NCBI RefSeq assembly: GCF_030818485.1
Contig: NZ_JAUTAJ010000004.1
Span: 2,335,001 to 2,399,000, forward strand
Reading direction: 5' to 3'
Source of the DNA: Pseudoroseomonas cervicalis
Lineage (GTDB): Bacteria > Pseudomonadota > Alphaproteobacteria > Acetobacterales > Acetobacteraceae
DNA length: 64,000 bases
Shown here piece by piece: positions 51,059 through 60,165 of the stretch; positions within the stretch are counted from its first letter, which is position 1, and each line of letters starts with the position of its first letter. The position numbers were made by a program, and so were the translations under genes. The notes below the pieces were generated by a model that did not search any database, was not told where the DNA came from, and saw only the letters and a program-made list of their open reading frames with translations.

Positions 51059-51204
51059 CTGTCAGGGCCGGCCGCCGCTGGCGGCCGGCAGGGCCATGGA
51101 TCGGCCAGCGCTTCCCGGCCAGGGCAGCGGCCGTCGTGCGACACCCACACCCCCTCCCCTGCAGCGTCCCGCCTCCCCACCCGACGGCGGCAGCCTGAAA
51201 GAAA
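51053..51204 (-). repeat. dispersed repeat, copy 4 (minus orientation)
   Basis: On the minus strand it begins near TTTCAGGCTGCCGCCGTC, passes GGGGAGGCGGGACGCTG and ends with CGGCCCTGACAGAAAA beside the radA terminator. It has the same two conserved ends as copies 1 and 3. It fills most of the radA-cvpA gap. Confidence 0.8.
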
Positions 51205-51242
51205 GATGGCGGGGGGACAGGGGCTTGGGTATAGGGGCGGCG

Positions 51243-51800
51243 ATGACCTGGGTGGACGGCATTGTCCTGGCGGTGATCGCCCTCTCGGCGCTTATTGCCT
51301 TCTTTCGCGGCCTGGTGCGTGAGGTGCTGGGCGTCGGCGCCTGGATCGGCGCTGGCCTGTTCGCCATCTATATGCTGCCGGGGGCGTCGCAGCTGGCCGG
51401 CACCTATGTGCAGCCGCCCTGGCTGGCCGAGATCGTCGGCGGGGCGGTGGCCTTCCTGATCGCGCTGATCGTGCTCAAGCTGCTGATCGGCTGGTTCGCC
51501 GGGCTGGTGCGGGCCTCGGTGCTCGGGGGTCTGGATCGCGCCCTCGGCATGGTGTTCGGCCTCGCGCGGGGTGCTTTCCTGGTCGTGCTCGCTTATATCG
51601 TGGGCGGGTTGTTCCTGCCTCAGGTCGAGCGCTGGCCCGAGCCGGTGCAGGAGGCACGCAGCCTGCCCACCGTGGCGGATGGGGCGGCGATGCTTGTGTC
51701 GCAGCTTCCGCCGGAGTATCGCCCGCGCCTACCCGATTTGCCGCAGCGCAGCATGCCCAGCATGGACGAGCTGCTGCGGCCCCCGGCCCAGAGCCGGTAA
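51243..51800 (+). CDS. cvpA: CvpA family protein
   Basis: A 185-aa inner-membrane protein with four membrane segments: VDGIVLAVIALSALIAFFRG with the conserved GLVREVLGVGAWIGA, then IVGGAVAFLIALIVLKLLIG, and GLARGAFLVVLAYIVGGLFL. In E. coli CvpA is tied to colicin V production and envelope tolerance. It is 5 bp upstream of purF, the classical cvpA-purF pair. Confidence 0.93.
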   Translation: MTWVDGIVLAVIALSALIAFFRGLVREVLGVGAWIGAGLFAIYMLPGASQLAGTYVQPPWLAEIVGGAVAFLIALIVLKLLIGWFAGLVRASVLGGLDRALGMVFGLARGAFLVVLAYIVGGLFLPQVERWPEPVQEARSLPTVADGAAMLVSQLPPEYRPRLPDLPQRSMPSMDELLRPPAQSR

Positions 51801-51805
51801 CGAGG

Positions 51806-53305
51806 ATGCCGATGCAGCCCCTGCCCTCCACCCATCCCTGGGACGACGAAGACGGCTTCCATGAGGAATGCGGCGTTTTCGGAGTCTGGAACGCGACCGA
51901 TGCGGCGGCGCTGACCGCGCTCGGCCTGCATGCCCTGCAGCATCGCGGGCAGGAGGCCTCGGGCATCGTCACCCTGGCGGATGCGGGCACGGCGTCCGGC
52001 AAGTTCCACGCCCATCGTGGCCTGGGGCTGGTCGGCGACATCTTCGGCGATGCCAAGGTGATGGCGGGGCTGAAGGGGCGCAGCGCCGTCGGCCACAACC
52101 GCTACGCCACCACCGGCGAGACCGCGCTGCGCAATGTGCAGCCGCTGTTTGCCGATTTCGAGTTCGGCGGCCTGGCCGTCGCCCACAATGGCAACCTGAC
52201 CAATGCGACGGCGCTGAAGCGCGCCCTGGTGCGCCGCGGCTGCCTGTTCCAGAGCACCACGGATTCCGAGGTCTTCGTCCACCTCATCGCCATCAGCCTC
52301 TACGCCAATGTGGTGGACCGGCTGATCGACGCCCTGAAGCAGGTGCAGGGCGCCTATTCGCTGATCGCGCTGCATGATGGCGCGCTGATCGGCGCGCGCG
52401 ACCCGATGGGCGTGCGCCCGCTGGTGCTCGGCCGCCTCGGCGCGCCGGAGGGCGGCGCCTATGTGCTGGCCAGCGAGACCTGCGCCCTCGACATCGTCGG
52501 CGCGGAGTTCATCCGCGACATCGAGCCGGGCGAGATCGTCATCATCAACAATGACGGGCTGCGCAGCATCAAGCCCTTCGGCCGCGGCCAGAGCCGGTTC
52601 TGCATCTTCGAATACATCTATTTCGCCCGCCCCGATTCGGTGGTCGAGGGCACGCCGGTCTATGAGACGCGCAAGCGCATCGGCTCGGAGCTGGCCCGCG
52701 AGAGCCATGTCGAGGCCGATGTGGTGGTGCCGGTGCCGGATTCCGGCGTCCCCGCCGCCATGGGCTATGCGACCGAGGCCGGCATTCCCTTTGAGCTCGG
52801 CATCATCCGCAACCACTATGTCGGCCGCACCTTCATCGAGCCCACCGACCAGATCCGGCATCTGGGCGTGAAGCTGAAGCACAGCGCCAACCGGCCGATG
52901 ATCGAGGGCAAGCGCGTCATCCTGGTGGATGATTCCATCGTGCGCGGCACCACCTCGAAGAAGATCGTCGAGATGGTGCGCCAGGCCGGCGCCAAGGAGG
53001 TGCATATGCGCATCTCCTCGCCGCCGACGACGCATTCCTGCTTCTACGGCATCGACACGCCGGAGCGGGAGAAGCTGCTGGCCGCCAACCATGATGTCGA
53101 GGAGATGGCCCGCATCATCGGCGCCGACAGCCTCGCCTTCATCTCGCTGGACGGCATGTACCGGGCGCTGGGCCGCCCGGGGCGCGACGCCACCAACCCC
53201 GGCTATTGCGATGCCTGCTTCACCGGCGACTACGCCATCCCGCTGACCGATATCGAGGGCCATCCCGAGCGCATCCCCGCGCTGCTGGCGGCCAACGGCC
53301 AGTGA
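51806..53305 (+). CDS. purF: amidophosphoribosyltransferase
   Basis: A 499-aa enzyme of the first step of purine synthesis. The N-terminal nucleophile hydrolase part has HEECGVFG; Cys22 would become N-terminal after removal of a 21-residue propeptide. The PRPP motif is [14 protein letters not shown]. Cysteines in [20 protein letters not shown] and [10 protein letters not shown] match the four Fe-S ligands of the Bacillus-type enzyme, so a 4Fe-4S cluster is likely. The next gene overlaps by GTGA. Confidence 0.97.
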   Translation: MPMQPLPSTHPWDDEDGFHEECGVFGVWNATDAAALTALGLHALQHRGQEASGIVTLADAGTASGKFHAHRGLGLVGDIFGDAKVMAGLKGRSAVGHNRYATTGETALRNVQPLFADFEFGGLAVAHNGNLTNATALKRALVRRGCLFQSTTDSEVFVHLIAISLYANVVDRLIDALKQVQGAYSLIALHDGALIGARDPMGVRPLVLGRLGAPEGGAYVLASETCALDIVGAEFIRDIEPGEIVIINNDGLRSIKPFGRGQSRFCIFEYIYFARPDSVVEGTPVYETRKRIGSELARESHVEADVVVPVPDSGVPAAMGYATEAGIPFELGIIRNHYVGRTFIEPTDQIRHLGVKLKHSANRPMIEGKRVILVDDSIVRGTTSKKIVEMVRQAGAKEVHMRISSPPTTHSCFYGIDTPEREKLLAANHDVEEMARIIGADSLAFISLDGMYRALGRPGRDATNPGYCDACFTGDYAIPLTDIEGHPERIPALLAANGQ

Positions 53306-54045
53306 GCGCGGTGGCTGAGGCCGCGTCGGGCACCGCCCGGCCGCTGGCCGGGCAGATCGCCCTCGTCACCGGCGCCAGCCGCGGCATCGGGGCTGCGACG
53401 GCGGTGGAGCTGGCGCGGCTCGGCGCGCATTGCGTGCTGATCGCCCGCACCCAGGGCGGGCTGGAGGAGACCGACGACGCCGTCCGCGCCGCCGGCGGCC
53501 AGGCCACGCTGCTGCCCTTCAACCTGGTGAAGGATGCCGACAAGATCGACATGGTCGGCCCCTCCCTGGTGGAGCGCTTCGGCCGGCTCGACATTCTGGT
53601 GCACAATGCCGGCGCGCTGGGCGCGCTGACGCCCGTCGCGCACATCACCCCGCGCGACTGGAACGAGGTGATCGGCACCAACCTGACCGCTGCCTGGCGG
53701 CTGATCCGCACCTGCGACCCGCCGCTGCGCGCGGCGCCCGCGGGAAGGGCGGTGTTCGTCACCACCGGGCGGGTGCAGCGGCCCAAGGCCTTCTGGGGGC
53801 TCTATGGCGCCTCCAAGGCGGGCATGGAGCATCTGGTGCAGACCTGGGCGCAGGAGGTGGAGCACACGCCGCTCCGCGTGAACCTGTTCGACCCGGATGT
53901 GGTGGCGACCAAGCTGCGCGCCCAGGCGATGCCGGGCGAGGACCCGGACAGCATCGCCCAGCCGCGCGACGTGGCGCCGGTGCTGGCCGCGCTCTGCCTG
54001 CCCGCCGAGTCGCGGCACGGCCAGACGGTTCTCTTCCGGAGCTGA
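53302..54045 (+). CDS. SDR family oxidoreductase downstream of purF
   Basis: A 247-aa NAD(P)-dependent SDR: VTGASRGIGAATAVELA, HNAGALGALTPVAHITPRDW and GLYGASKAGMEHLVQTWAQE with the Tyr-Lys pair. The usual catalytic Ser position reads VTTGRV (Thr), which may alter activity. The start GTG overlaps the purF stop. An SDR at this spot after purF is common in alphaproteobacteria, but its substrate is unknown to me. Confidence 0.9.
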   Translation: MSAVAEAASGTARPLAGQIALVTGASRGIGAATAVELARLGAHCVLIARTQGGLEETDDAVRAAGGQATLLPFNLVKDADKIDMVGPSLVERFGRLDILVHNAGALGALTPVAHITPRDWNEVIGTNLTAAWRLIRTCDPPLRAAPAGRAVFVTTGRVQRPKAFWGLYGASKAGMEHLVQTWAQEVEHTPLRVNLFDPDVVATKLRAQAMPGEDPDSIAQPRDVAPVLAALCLPAESRHGQTVLFRS

Positions 54046-54076
54046 CCGGACGCTGATCCCGGGGGCGCGGGCCGGC

Positions 54077-54553
54077 TCAGCCGGCCGCGTCCTCCAGGGC
54101 GCAGCGCATCAGCGCGATCTCCCCGGCCCCCTGCGGCAGCCGCTCGACACAGACCCAGCCGAGGCGCTCATACAGCGCCTCGGCGCTGTCGGTGTAGAGC
54201 CAGAGCTCGGCCGCCCCCTGCGCCCGCGCCGCCTGCTGCACCGCCCGCGCCAGCCGCGCCGCATGGCCCTGGCGCCGCGCTTCCGGCACCACATAGAGCC
54301 CGGCCAGCCAGGGCGTCAGCAGCGGCCGCGCCTCCAGATCCCCCGCCGCCAGCGAGGCGGTGCCAAGCGGCACCCCGTCCCGCAGCAGCACGAAGCTCCG
54401 CGGCAAGGCGGGCGGCGCCTGCGGCAGGGCCAGCATCGCCATCACCTCCGCCTCCTCATGTCCCTCCGCCTGCCAGAAGGCCTGCCACAGCCAGGCGGCG
54501 ACCTGGGGCGCGAGGTCCGGGCGCTGGGTGAGGCTGGTGATCTCGATGCTCAT
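54077..54553 (-). CDS. GNAT family N-acetyltransferase
   Basis: A 158-aa protein with a GNAT fold: LAGLYVVPEARRQGHAARLA is motif A, with the acetyl-CoA-binding RRQGHA, followed by LWLYTDSAEALYERLGW as motif B. The opening SIEITSLTQRPDLAPQVAAW resembles aminoglycoside or amine acetyltransferases of unknown substrate. It converges on the SDR downstream of purF with 31 bp between stops. Confidence 0.9.
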   Translation of the reverse strand: MSIEITSLTQRPDLAPQVAAWLWQAFWQAEGHEEAEVMAMLALPQAPPALPRSFVLLRDGVPLGTASLAAGDLEARPLLTPWLAGLYVVPEARRQGHAARLARAVQQAARAQGAAELWLYTDSAEALYERLGWVCVERLPQGAGEIALMRCALEDAAG

Positions 54554-54619
54554 GCGGCCCTACCAAGCACCGGCGCGGCGTCCTGCCCAGGGGGCCGGCG
54601 CCGCGCCGGGAAACCAGGG

Positions 54620-55546
54620 CTAGAGGAGGAAGCTGTCGGCGGTCAGCGTGTGCAGGCCGGCGATCTGCACATGGACCTCGGCGGCGCCGCCATCGCCCAA
54701 ATCGGCCTCGATATAGGTGTTGGCCGAATCGGTGTACCAGCGGACCTCCGCGACACCGCCGGTGAAGGCCGCGCCTTGTGTCGCCAGGAAGGCGAAGGCC
54801 TGGTTGCCGGCGGTCGCGGGATCGGTGTCGATCACCGAGAGGTCGAAGCGGTCCGCCTCGGCCACGCTGAAATCATAGACGATGTCATAGGCCGTGGCCG
54901 TGCTCTGGTTGAGGACGTAGAGGAAGCTGTCGGCCCCGGCGCCGCCATAGAGCCGATCCGCCCCCGCGCCGCCGGCCAGGCTGTCATTGCCCAGCCCGCC
55001 ATAGATCGTGTCGTCGCCCTCGTCGCCGCGCAGATAATCATTGCCGGTGCCGCTGGTGGCGCTCTGGTCGCCATAGACGGTGTCGTTGCCGAGCCCGCCA
55101 GAGATGTAGTCATCGCCGTCCTGGCCGCGCAGGATGTCATTCCCGGCATCACCTACGATAAAATCGTTCTGGGCGCCGCCATAGACGGTGTCGTTGCCGT
55201 TGCCGCCATAGATCGTATCCTCCCCGTCATTGCCGTAGAGGATGTCGTTCTGGTCGCCGCCATTGAGATAGTCGTTTCCAAGGCCGCCCTCGAGCCAGTC
55301 ATTGCCGTGGCCGCCATAGATATCGTCGTCCCCTCCCTCCCCATACAGAAAGTCATTCTCGGTTTCGCCGATGAGCCGGTCATTGCCGTCGCCGCCATAG
55401 AGGTAGTCGATGCCGGCGCCGCCATTCATCATGTCATTGCCGCCATTGCCCCAGGCGCGGTCATTGCCGTTGCTCAGGTAGAAGCTGTCGTCGTCTTCGG
55501 TGCCAAACATCTCATCGGCGCCAAGGGTCCCATTGAAAACAGCCAA
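54620..55546 (-). CDS. RTX calcium-binding repeat protein, probable type I secretion substrate
   Basis: A 308-aa protein made almost wholly of glycine/aspartate nonapeptides of the GGxGNDxLYGG type from about residue 15 to 205, then a C-terminal domain of 100 residues (VLNQSTATAYDIVYDFSVAE and ADRFDLSVID) typical of type I secretion signals. No catalytic domain is present, so it may be an adhesin, matrix or S-layer-like component that folds when it meets external calcium. The start is TTG with AGGAGG 6 nt upstream. No hlyB/hlyD-type transporter is in the window. Confidence 0.9.
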   Translation of the reverse strand: MAVFNGTLGADEMFGTEDDDSFYLSNGNDRAWGNGGNDMMNGGAGIDYLYGGDGNDRLIGETENDFLYGEGGDDDIYGGHGNDWLEGGLGNDYLNGGDQNDILYGNDGEDTIYGGNGNDTVYGGAQNDFIVGDAGNDILRGQDGDDYISGGLGNDTVYGDQSATSGTGNDYLRGDEGDDTIYGGLGNDSLAGGAGADRLYGGAGADSFLYVLNQSTATAYDIVYDFSVAEADRFDLSVIDTDPATAGNQAFAFLATQGAAFTGGVAEVRWYTDSANTYIEADLGDGGAAEVHVQIAGLHTLTADSFLL

Positions 55547-56034
55547 TCCAGCCTCCTGTCCTCGCCTCCGACCGGGCGGCCCCTGCCCCAGGGCCCGGCG
55601 CGCCGCCGCTGCGTCGGATCATTCCGCGGCGCGCAAAGCCCACGCCGCCGCCGGAGGGCTCCGGCCAGGCCAGCAGGCCACCGGTCGTGCCGGCGGCGCA
55701 ATCACGGCATTTCGCAAAAACTCTTGATTTTACAGGCCTGAAAGCGGCGCGCAGCGTGCCGCTGGCGGTGCCGGCGCCCACCCTCCGGCAGCCCGCGCCA
55801 CAGCCGCTGCGAAGGCCACCTTGACGGCCGCCCGCATCCGGGGCGAAATGACCGCCATGTTCGCCCCGATCACCATTAAGCGCATTACCAAGACGACCGC
55901 TCCGGCGGGGCGTCCTCTGGTGCATGCGCGGGTCGCCGCAGCATAACCACCAGAAGGCCCCGCCGGAGACGGACGGGGCCAGAGCCGGACAGGAACCCGG
56001 CCCCGTCTCTCCCGGCACCACCGGACAGAGATCG
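55547..56034. other. 488-bp divergent intergenic region between the RTX gene and asd
   Basis: No gene is supported. The only AT-rich patch (around 55712-55740, with CTTGATTTTACAGG) could hold a promoter. A TTGACG near 55822 points towards asd but lacks a good -10 box. I see no recognisable riboswitch. Some GC-rich inverted repeats occur near 55955-55980. Confidence 0.5.
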
Positions 56035-57102
56035 ATGAACGCCCTCCCCTCCTCCGCCGAACTGGCCCCGCCCTCGCATCAGAGCGTGGCCGCCAACCCC
56101 GTGGTCGCCATTGTCGGCGCCACCGGCGCCGTTGGCGTCGAGATGCTGCGCTCGCTCGAGGAGCGCGACTTCCCGCTGGCCTCGCTGAAGCTGCTGGCCT
56201 CGCCGCGCTCGGCCGGCAAGACCATGCGCTTCCGCGGCCAGGATCTGGCCATCGAGGCGCTGGACGAGAGCAGCTTCGAGGGTGTGGACCTCGCTTTGTT
56301 CTCCGCCGGCTCGGGCGTGTCGAAGCGCTATGCGGCGGCGGCGGTGAAGGCCGGCGCGGTGGTGGTGGACAATTCCTCCGCCTTCCGCATGGACCCCGAC
56401 GTGCCGCTGGTGGTGCCCGAGGTGAACGGGGCCGAGATCGCGCGGCATCGCGGCATCATCGCCAACCCGAACTGCGTCGCCATCATCGCCACCGTGCCGC
56501 TCTGGCCGCTGCAGCAGGCGATCGGCATCCGCCGCGTCACCGCCGCCACCTACCAGGCGGCCTCCGGCGCCGGCGCCGCGGCGATGGAGGAGCTGCGCGC
56601 CTCCACCGAGGCCTATCTGAAGGGCGAGGCCTTCACGCCGCAGGTGCTGCCGCACCCCTATGCCTTCAACCTGTTCAGCCACAATGCCGAGGTCGACCCC
56701 GAGAGCGGCTACAATGGCGAGGAGCTGAAGGTGATCGCCGAGACGCGGCGCATCATGGACGCCCCCTCCCTGCCGCTCGGCATCACCTGCATCCGCGTGC
56801 CGATCCTGCGCGCCCATGCCATCGCGCTGAATGTCGAGTTCAACCGCCCGGTCTCCCCGGACGAGGTGAAGGCGCTGCTGGCCGAGGCGCCGGGGGTGCG
56901 CATCGTCGATGACCGGGTGGCGAACCATTTCCCGATGCCGTCCGAGGCCTCGGGCCAGGGCGATGTGCTGGCCGGCCGCTTCCGCGCCGATCTGGGCGAC
57001 CCGAGCGGGCATTCGGTGGCGTTCTTCGTCGCCGGCGACCAGCTGCTGAAGGGCGCGGCGCTGAACGCCGTGCAGATCGCGGAGCAGCTGCTGGCGCGCT
57101 GA
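56035..57102 (+). CDS. asd: aspartate-semialdehyde dehydrogenase
   Basis: A 355-aa NADPH-dependent enzyme of the lysine, threonine and methionine pathway. The cofactor loop is AIVGATGAVGVEML (25-38), the nucleophile is in ANPNCVAIIAT (Cys147) and the active-site His region is YNGEELKVIAETRRI. An N-terminal extension of about 20 residues precedes the Rossmann fold. A hairpin-rich repeat follows its stop. Confidence 0.97.
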   Translation: MNALPSSAELAPPSHQSVAANPVVAIVGATGAVGVEMLRSLEERDFPLASLKLLASPRSAGKTMRFRGQDLAIEALDESSFEGVDLALFSAGSGVSKRYAAAAVKAGAVVVDNSSAFRMDPDVPLVVPEVNGAEIARHRGIIANPNCVAIIATVPLWPLQQAIGIRRVTAATYQAASGAGAAAMEELRASTEAYLKGEAFTPQVLPHPYAFNLFSHNAEVDPESGYNGEELKVIAETRRIMDAPSLPLGITCIRVPILRAHAIALNVEFNRPVSPDEVKALLAEAPGVRIVDDRVANHFPMPSEASGQGDVLAGRFRADLGDPSGHSVAFFVAGDQLLKGAALNAVQIAEQLLAR

Positions 57103-57108
57103 AGACAG

Positions 57109-57268
57109 CAAGGCCGGGGGGACAGGGTCCCCCCGGACCCCGCCTTCAGTTTGGCGCCATCTGATGGCGGGGTCCGGGGTGGCCCTGCCACCCCGGCGGA
57201 GGGGTCTGGGGAGGCGGCGCCTCCCCAGATATCATCTGGTTTGTCTGGGGAGGCAAAGCCTCCCCAGC
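57109..57268. repeat. converging half-modules of the hairpin repeat family
   Basis: The left part, read on the minus strand, matches the third hairpin region of the copy at 43997-44130 almost exactly (ACTGAAGGCGGGGTCC then GGGGGGAC/GTCCCCCC). The right part, on the plus strand, has CTGATGGCGGGGTCCGGGG with a GGGGTGG/CCACCCC stem, then two TCTGGGGAGGC/GCCTCCCCAG-type hairpins. They face each other between convergent asd and tenA-like genes. Confidence 0.75.
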
Positions 57269-57270
57269 TC

Positions 57271-57903
57271 TCACCTGTAAAGATCGTCGAAAAACTGCCG
57301 CTCCAGCCTGACCGCCCGCCCGAACAGCGCGGCGCAGGCGGCTTCCTCGGCCGGGCCGACGCGGTCCAGCTCGCCGCGCAGCCAGCCCACGAAGCCGCGG
57401 AAATACTCGTTGTCGTGCAGGGTGATCCATTCGGCGTGCAGGAAGCTTCCGGGCTTCGGCCCGTGCAGCCTCTCCGCCCAGCTCAGATAGAGCCATTCCG
57501 CCACCGCCAGCACGGAGAGCGCCTGGGCGTAGGAGCGGCTCTCGGCCGCCTCGCGCATCAGCTCCTGGAAGGCGCGGGTGGTCTCGCTCAGCTCTGGCGC
57601 TGTGCGCTCCGCCTCCGGCACGCCGAGTTCGTCGAAGGCGCGCTGGAAATAGGTGTTCTCGTCGCTGGTGATCATCGCCAGGAAGCGGGAGAGGCGCAGC
57701 CGCGCGGCATAGCTGTCGGCCGAGGCGATGGCCGCGCCCAGCAGCGCCACGAAGCGGTCGATGAACTGGTAGTCCTGCACCAGATAGGCGCGCAGCACGG
57801 CGGGGTCGATGCTGCCGGCGCCCAGCTCGGCCGCGAAGCGGTGGGTGGTGGCGGCGTCCCAATCGGCGGCGTTCTGGGCGCGCAGGCGCTCGGACAGGCT
57901 CAT
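57271..57903 (-). CDS. TenA/THI-4 family protein (TenA_E type)
   Basis: A 210-aa all-helical protein: YLVQDYQFIDRFVALLGAA, FLAMITSDENTYFQRAF, SVLAVAEWLYLSWAERL and LHDNEYFRGFVGWLRGELD. TenA enzymes salvage thiamin pyrimidines. The usual catalytic Cys is absent: the motif reads VAEWLYLSW, with Ala/Glu where Cys-type members have Cys. This matches the TenA_E group, whose members use glutamates. No other thiamin gene is adjacent, so the substrate is open. Confidence 0.87.
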   Translation of the reverse strand: MSLSERLRAQNAADWDAATTHRFAAELGAGSIDPAVLRAYLVQDYQFIDRFVALLGAAIASADSYAARLRLSRFLAMITSDENTYFQRAFDELGVPEAERTAPELSETTRAFQELMREAAESRSYAQALSVLAVAEWLYLSWAERLHGPKPGSFLHAEWITLHDNEYFRGFVGWLRGELDRVGPAEEAACAALFGRAVRLERQFFDDLYR

Positions 57904-58024
57904 GGGGCTTCTCTCTCCCGGTCTGGCGTTGCCCATCTGGCTAGCAGATCGCCGGCGAGGGGTCGCCCCCGGCGGCAAACTTGCCTAAAGACAGGGCCGT
58001 CCGTTTGCGTCGAGAGGATGCCGC

Positions 58025-59341
58025 ATGACCAGCTTCGATCTCATCCTGCGCGGGGGAACCTGCGTGCTGCCCTGGGGCGAGGCGGTGGCGGATGTCGGCG
58101 TCAAGGCCGGCCGCATCGCCGCGATCGGCGATCTGGGCGCGGCCAGCGCGCCGCAGGTGGTCGATTGCGCCGGGCTGCATGTGCTGCCCGGGCTGATCGA
58201 CCCGCATGTGCATCTGCGCGACCCGGGCGACCCGGCGGTGGAGACCATCCCGACCGGGACCAAGGCCGCTATCCTGGGCGGCATCACGGCCGTCTTCGAC
58301 ATGCCCAACACCACGCCGTCCATCACCAGCCAGGCGGCGCTGGAGGAAAAGCGGGCCTATGTGCAGGGCAAGGCCTGGTGCGACATCGGCTTCTATGTCG
58401 GCGCCGCCAAGTCCAACATCGCCGAGCTGGCGGCGCTGGAAGCCAATCCGGATGTCTGCGGCATCAAGGTCTTCGCCGGCTCCTCGACCGGCGACCTGCT
58501 GGTGCATGACGATGCCAGCCTGGAGCGGGTGATGCGGCTCGGCCGCCGCCGCATCTCCTACCATTCCGAGGACGAATACCGGCTGCAGGAGCGCAAGCCG
58601 CTCTACGCCGCCGGCGGCCCGCACCGGCTGCATGCCGAGTGGCGCGATGTCGAATGCGCCTTCCTCGGCACCCGCCGGCTGATGGCGCTGGCGCGCGAGA
58701 CCGGGCGGCCTGCGCATATCCTGCACGTCTCGACCGCCGAGGAGCTGGTCTATCTGAAGGATTTCCGCGACGTCGCGACCGTCGAGGTGCTGGTGAACCA
58801 CCTCTCCCAGACCGACGAGGCCTATGAGCGGCTGGGTGGCTATGCGGTGATGAACCCGCCGATCCGCGACGCGCGCCACCAGGCGGCGGCGTGGGAGGCG
58901 GTGCGCAACGGCACGGTCGATTGCATCGGCTCCGACCACGCCCCGCACAGCCGCGCTGCCAAGGAGCGCCCCTGGCCGGCGACGGCGGCCGGGCTGACGG
59001 GCGTGCAGACCCTGGCGCCGCTGATGCTCGACCATGTGAATGCCGGCCGCCTGACGCTCGGCCGCATGGTGGACCTGATGTCGGCCGGCCCCGCCCGGGT
59101 CTATGGCGCGGTCACCAAGGGGCGGCTGGCCGCCGGCTATGACGCGGATTTCACCGTGGTCGACCTGAAGAAGAGCCGCACCATCGAGGAGAGCTGGATT
59201 GCCTCCCCCTGCGGCTGGACGCCCTTCGCCGGGCAGCGCGTCACCGGCTGGCCGGTGATGACCATCGTGCGCGGCCAGGTCGCGATGCGCGAGGACGAGG
59301 TGCTGGGCAGCCCGCAGGGCAAGCCCGTCCTCTTCCACTGA
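58025..59341 (+). CDS. pyrC: dihydroorotase (amidohydrolase family)
   Basis: A 438-aa amidohydrolase of pyrimidine synthesis. Metal ligands are in LIDPHVHLRDPG (His61, His63), the carboxylated Lys is in CGIKVFAGSS (Lys148), and the later motif is GSDHAPHSRAAKE. The mid-sequence MPNTTPSITS is typical of class I dihydroorotases. A GAGAGGATG site precedes the ATG. It is divergent from the TenA-like gene. A related hydantoinase or allantoinase is less likely. Confidence 0.92.
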   Translation: MTSFDLILRGGTCVLPWGEAVADVGVKAGRIAAIGDLGAASAPQVVDCAGLHVLPGLIDPHVHLRDPGDPAVETIPTGTKAAILGGITAVFDMPNTTPSITSQAALEEKRAYVQGKAWCDIGFYVGAAKSNIAELAALEANPDVCGIKVFAGSSTGDLLVHDDASLERVMRLGRRRISYHSEDEYRLQERKPLYAAGGPHRLHAEWRDVECAFLGTRRLMALARETGRPAHILHVSTAEELVYLKDFRDVATVEVLVNHLSQTDEAYERLGGYAVMNPPIRDARHQAAAWEAVRNGTVDCIGSDHAPHSRAAKERPWPATAAGLTGVQTLAPLMLDHVNAGRLTLGRMVDLMSAGPARVYGAVTKGRLAAGYDADFTVVDLKKSRTIEESWIASPCGWTPFAGQRVTGWPVMTIVRGQVAMREDEVLGSPQGKPVLFH

Positions 59342-59514
59342 GGCGGCTTCGGGCCGGGGCGCCGCGCCCCGGCCCGGCCGGGCAGCCAGCGTCCCGGCGC
59401 CCCGCGATCACGGCCGCATCAGGCCGATCCGGGCAGCGCCGCCCTTGCCCTTAACTTCGCCCTTCGCTGCCGCTATGGTCCCGCGCGCTTGTCACAGGCT
59501 TCAGGGACCGGACC

Positions 59515-60165
59515 TTGCCGGATATTTTCGACGAAGTGCAGGAGGAGCTGCGGGCCGAACGGGCCCGCCGCCTGGCCCTGCGGTATGGCGGGCTGTTCAC
59601 CGGCGTGGCGCTGCTGGCGCTGGTCGGGCTCGGCGGCTGGCAGGGCTGGCGCTGGTACCAGCAGCGCGAGGCCACGCAATCCGCCGCCGTCTTCCTGGAG
59701 CAGCACCGCGCCGCCGAGGCGCAGGGCGCCGACCTGCGCGCGATCGGCGACCGCTTCGCCGGCCTCGCCGCAAGCAGCCCGGAAGGCTACCGGATCCTGG
59801 CCACGCTGCGCGCCGCCGCGCTGAAGGCCGAGACCGGCGACCGCGACGGCGCGCTGGCGCTGTGGAACCAGCTTTCTGGCGATGGCGGCGCGCCGCGGAT
59901 CTATCGCGACCTGGCCAGCCTGATGTGGGCGCTGCACGGCATCGATTCGCAGGACCCGGCGCAGCTTTCCGCGCGCCTCGCGCCGCTGGCGGCCGAAGGC
60001 AGCGCCTGGCGCGCCTCGGCGCGCGAGCTGCAGGGGCTGCTGGCGCTGCGCCAGGGCGACAAGGCCACTGCCAAGCGCGAATTCGAGGCGCTGGCCCAGG
60101 ATGTCACCGCGCCGCAGGGCCTGCGCGACCGCGCCGGCCGGCTGGCCGCAGGATTGGGGGTGTGA
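59515..60165 (+). CDS. YfgM-like membrane-anchored TPR protein
   Basis: A 216-aa protein with a short cytoplasmic N-terminus (PDIFDEVQEELRAERARR), one membrane segment (LFTGVALLALVGLGGWQGW) and a periplasmic helical repeat domain of the TPR_21 type. E. coli YfgM is a periplasmic chaperone partner of SecYEG and lies next to bamB and der, the same order as here. The start is TTG with a CAGGGA site, and the stop overlaps the bamB start. Confidence 0.85.
   Translation: MPDIFDEVQEELRAERARRLALRYGGLFTGVALLALVGLGGWQGWRWYQQREATQSAAVFLEQHRAAEAQGADLRAIGDRFAGLAASSPEGYRILATLRAAALKAETGDRDGALALWNQLSGDGGAPRIYRDLASLMWALHGIDSQDPAQLSARLAPLAAEGSAWRASARELQGLLALRQGDKATAKREFEALAQDVTAPQGLRDRAGRLAAGLGV

Noticed and set aside
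55547..56034. Riboswitch upstream of asd
   Set aside because: No lysine or SAM riboswitch core could be recognised; the inverted repeats are simple GC stems.
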